From positions 1 to 33,433 of the forward strand of contig JANBPT010000495.1 of NCBI GenBank assembly GCA_027575765.1: a stretch of DNA of 33,433 nt. The letters are read 5' to 3'. The notes under the pieces are model-generated. The model made no database searches and had not been told where the DNA came from. It saw nothing but the letters and a program-made list of their open reading frames with translations. Source of the stretch: Tieghemiomyces parasiticus (taxonomy: Eukaryota > Kickxellomycota > Dimargaritomycetes > Dimargaritales > Dimargaritaceae). Positions 33,145 to 33,433 of the stretch are shown piece after piece. Within the stretch, counting starts at the first letter, position 1, and each line of letters starts with the position of its first letter. Made by a program: the position numbers and the translations under genes.

Positions 33145-33433
33145 ATGCCTGACCCGCACACCATCACCCTGGGCGTCAGCCCGCTGATCCTGGACCGCGA
33201 GCTAGCCATCAAGCTAGACCAATGCGACGAAAGCGGCCATGATTTTATCGTGGTGCCTATCAGTAACGACCGCTTCCGCCGCAAAATGACGGGCGCCCTA
33301 GCTGACCTGACCGACTATGAGGATCGCTACCGGGCGGTCACGGCGCCGTTTGACATGGCCGATCTATACATTCGGACCGCGGAGAGTGGTGAGCGGGTGG
33401 TGGGACTCACCGCTGACTGGATTCGTCCCGACT
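33145..33433 (+). CDS. PRMT5: PRMT5/Skb1-type protein arginine methyltransferase, N-terminus only (cut by window edge)
   Basis: An ATG at 33145 opens a frame that continues past the window edge, with 96 codons visible. Two family landmarks of the PRMT5/Skb1/Hsl7 N-terminal TIM-barrel region are seen. GHDFIVVPISNDRFRRKM (32-49) corresponds to the GFDF...P...RFKRE stretch of animal PRMT5, and LTADWIRPD (88-96) corresponds to LSPWIRPD. The spacing between them fits the family. Such enzymes make symmetric dimethylarginine on spliceosomal Sm proteins and histones and link to cell-cycle control in yeasts. The catalytic Rossmann part lies outside the window. A C/T-rich leader of about 250 nt precedes the start. 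No intron is seen in the visible part. Confidence 0.82.
   Translation, partial: MPDPHTITLGVSPLILDRELAIKLDQCDESGHDFIVVPISNDRFRRKMTGALADLTDYEDRYRAVTAPFDMADLYIRTAESGERVVGLTADWIRPD

Overview
The window looks like nuclear DNA of a filamentous or early-diverging fungus. The evidence is spliceosomal introns with GTAAGT/GTGAGT donors, a fused PurK-PurE ADE2 gene, an NDT80/PhoG-type transcription factor, two DUF3605 proteins (a mainly fungal family) and AATAAA-type 3' signals. Genes are sparse, introns are fairly long (171-274 bp) and intergenic DNA is abundant. A zoopagomycete-like fungus is possible, but this is a guess.

Layout. The left 17 kb is read mainly leftwards. At 1-356 there is a TATA box and pyrimidine-rich leader of a gene lying off the left end. 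Next come a three-exon aldo-keto reductase (1816-3225) whose catalytic Tyr is replaced by Phe, a doubtful 80-residue ORF (4460-4702), a two-exon secreted protein of unknown function (6555-7846) and a decayed paralogue of it (9210-10118). ADE2 (10895-12682) and an NDT80-family regulator (14650-16377) follow. From about 17.4 to 24.7 kb I find no convincing gene.

The right 8.5 kb is read rightwards and is denser: a membrane-anchored short-chain dehydrogenase (25140-26453), a tandem pair of DUF3605 genes sharing an intron position (27797-28595 and 29014-29910), the mitochondrial methionyl-tRNA synthetase (30488-32549, two exons) and the 5' end of a PRMT5/Skb1 arginine methyltransferase running off the right edge (33145 onward).

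A recurring local feature is a long leader rich in C and T on the coding strand just upstream of start codons, seen for most genes in both orientations. A second is a set of nine homopolymer runs of 8-11 G or C, all in non-coding DNA. The genes do not form an obvious pathway; most are housekeeping. The least ordinary parts are the unknown secreted family with its damaged copy, the Tyr-to-Phe reductase and the duplicated DUF3605 genes. I do not see a clear multi-gene novel system.
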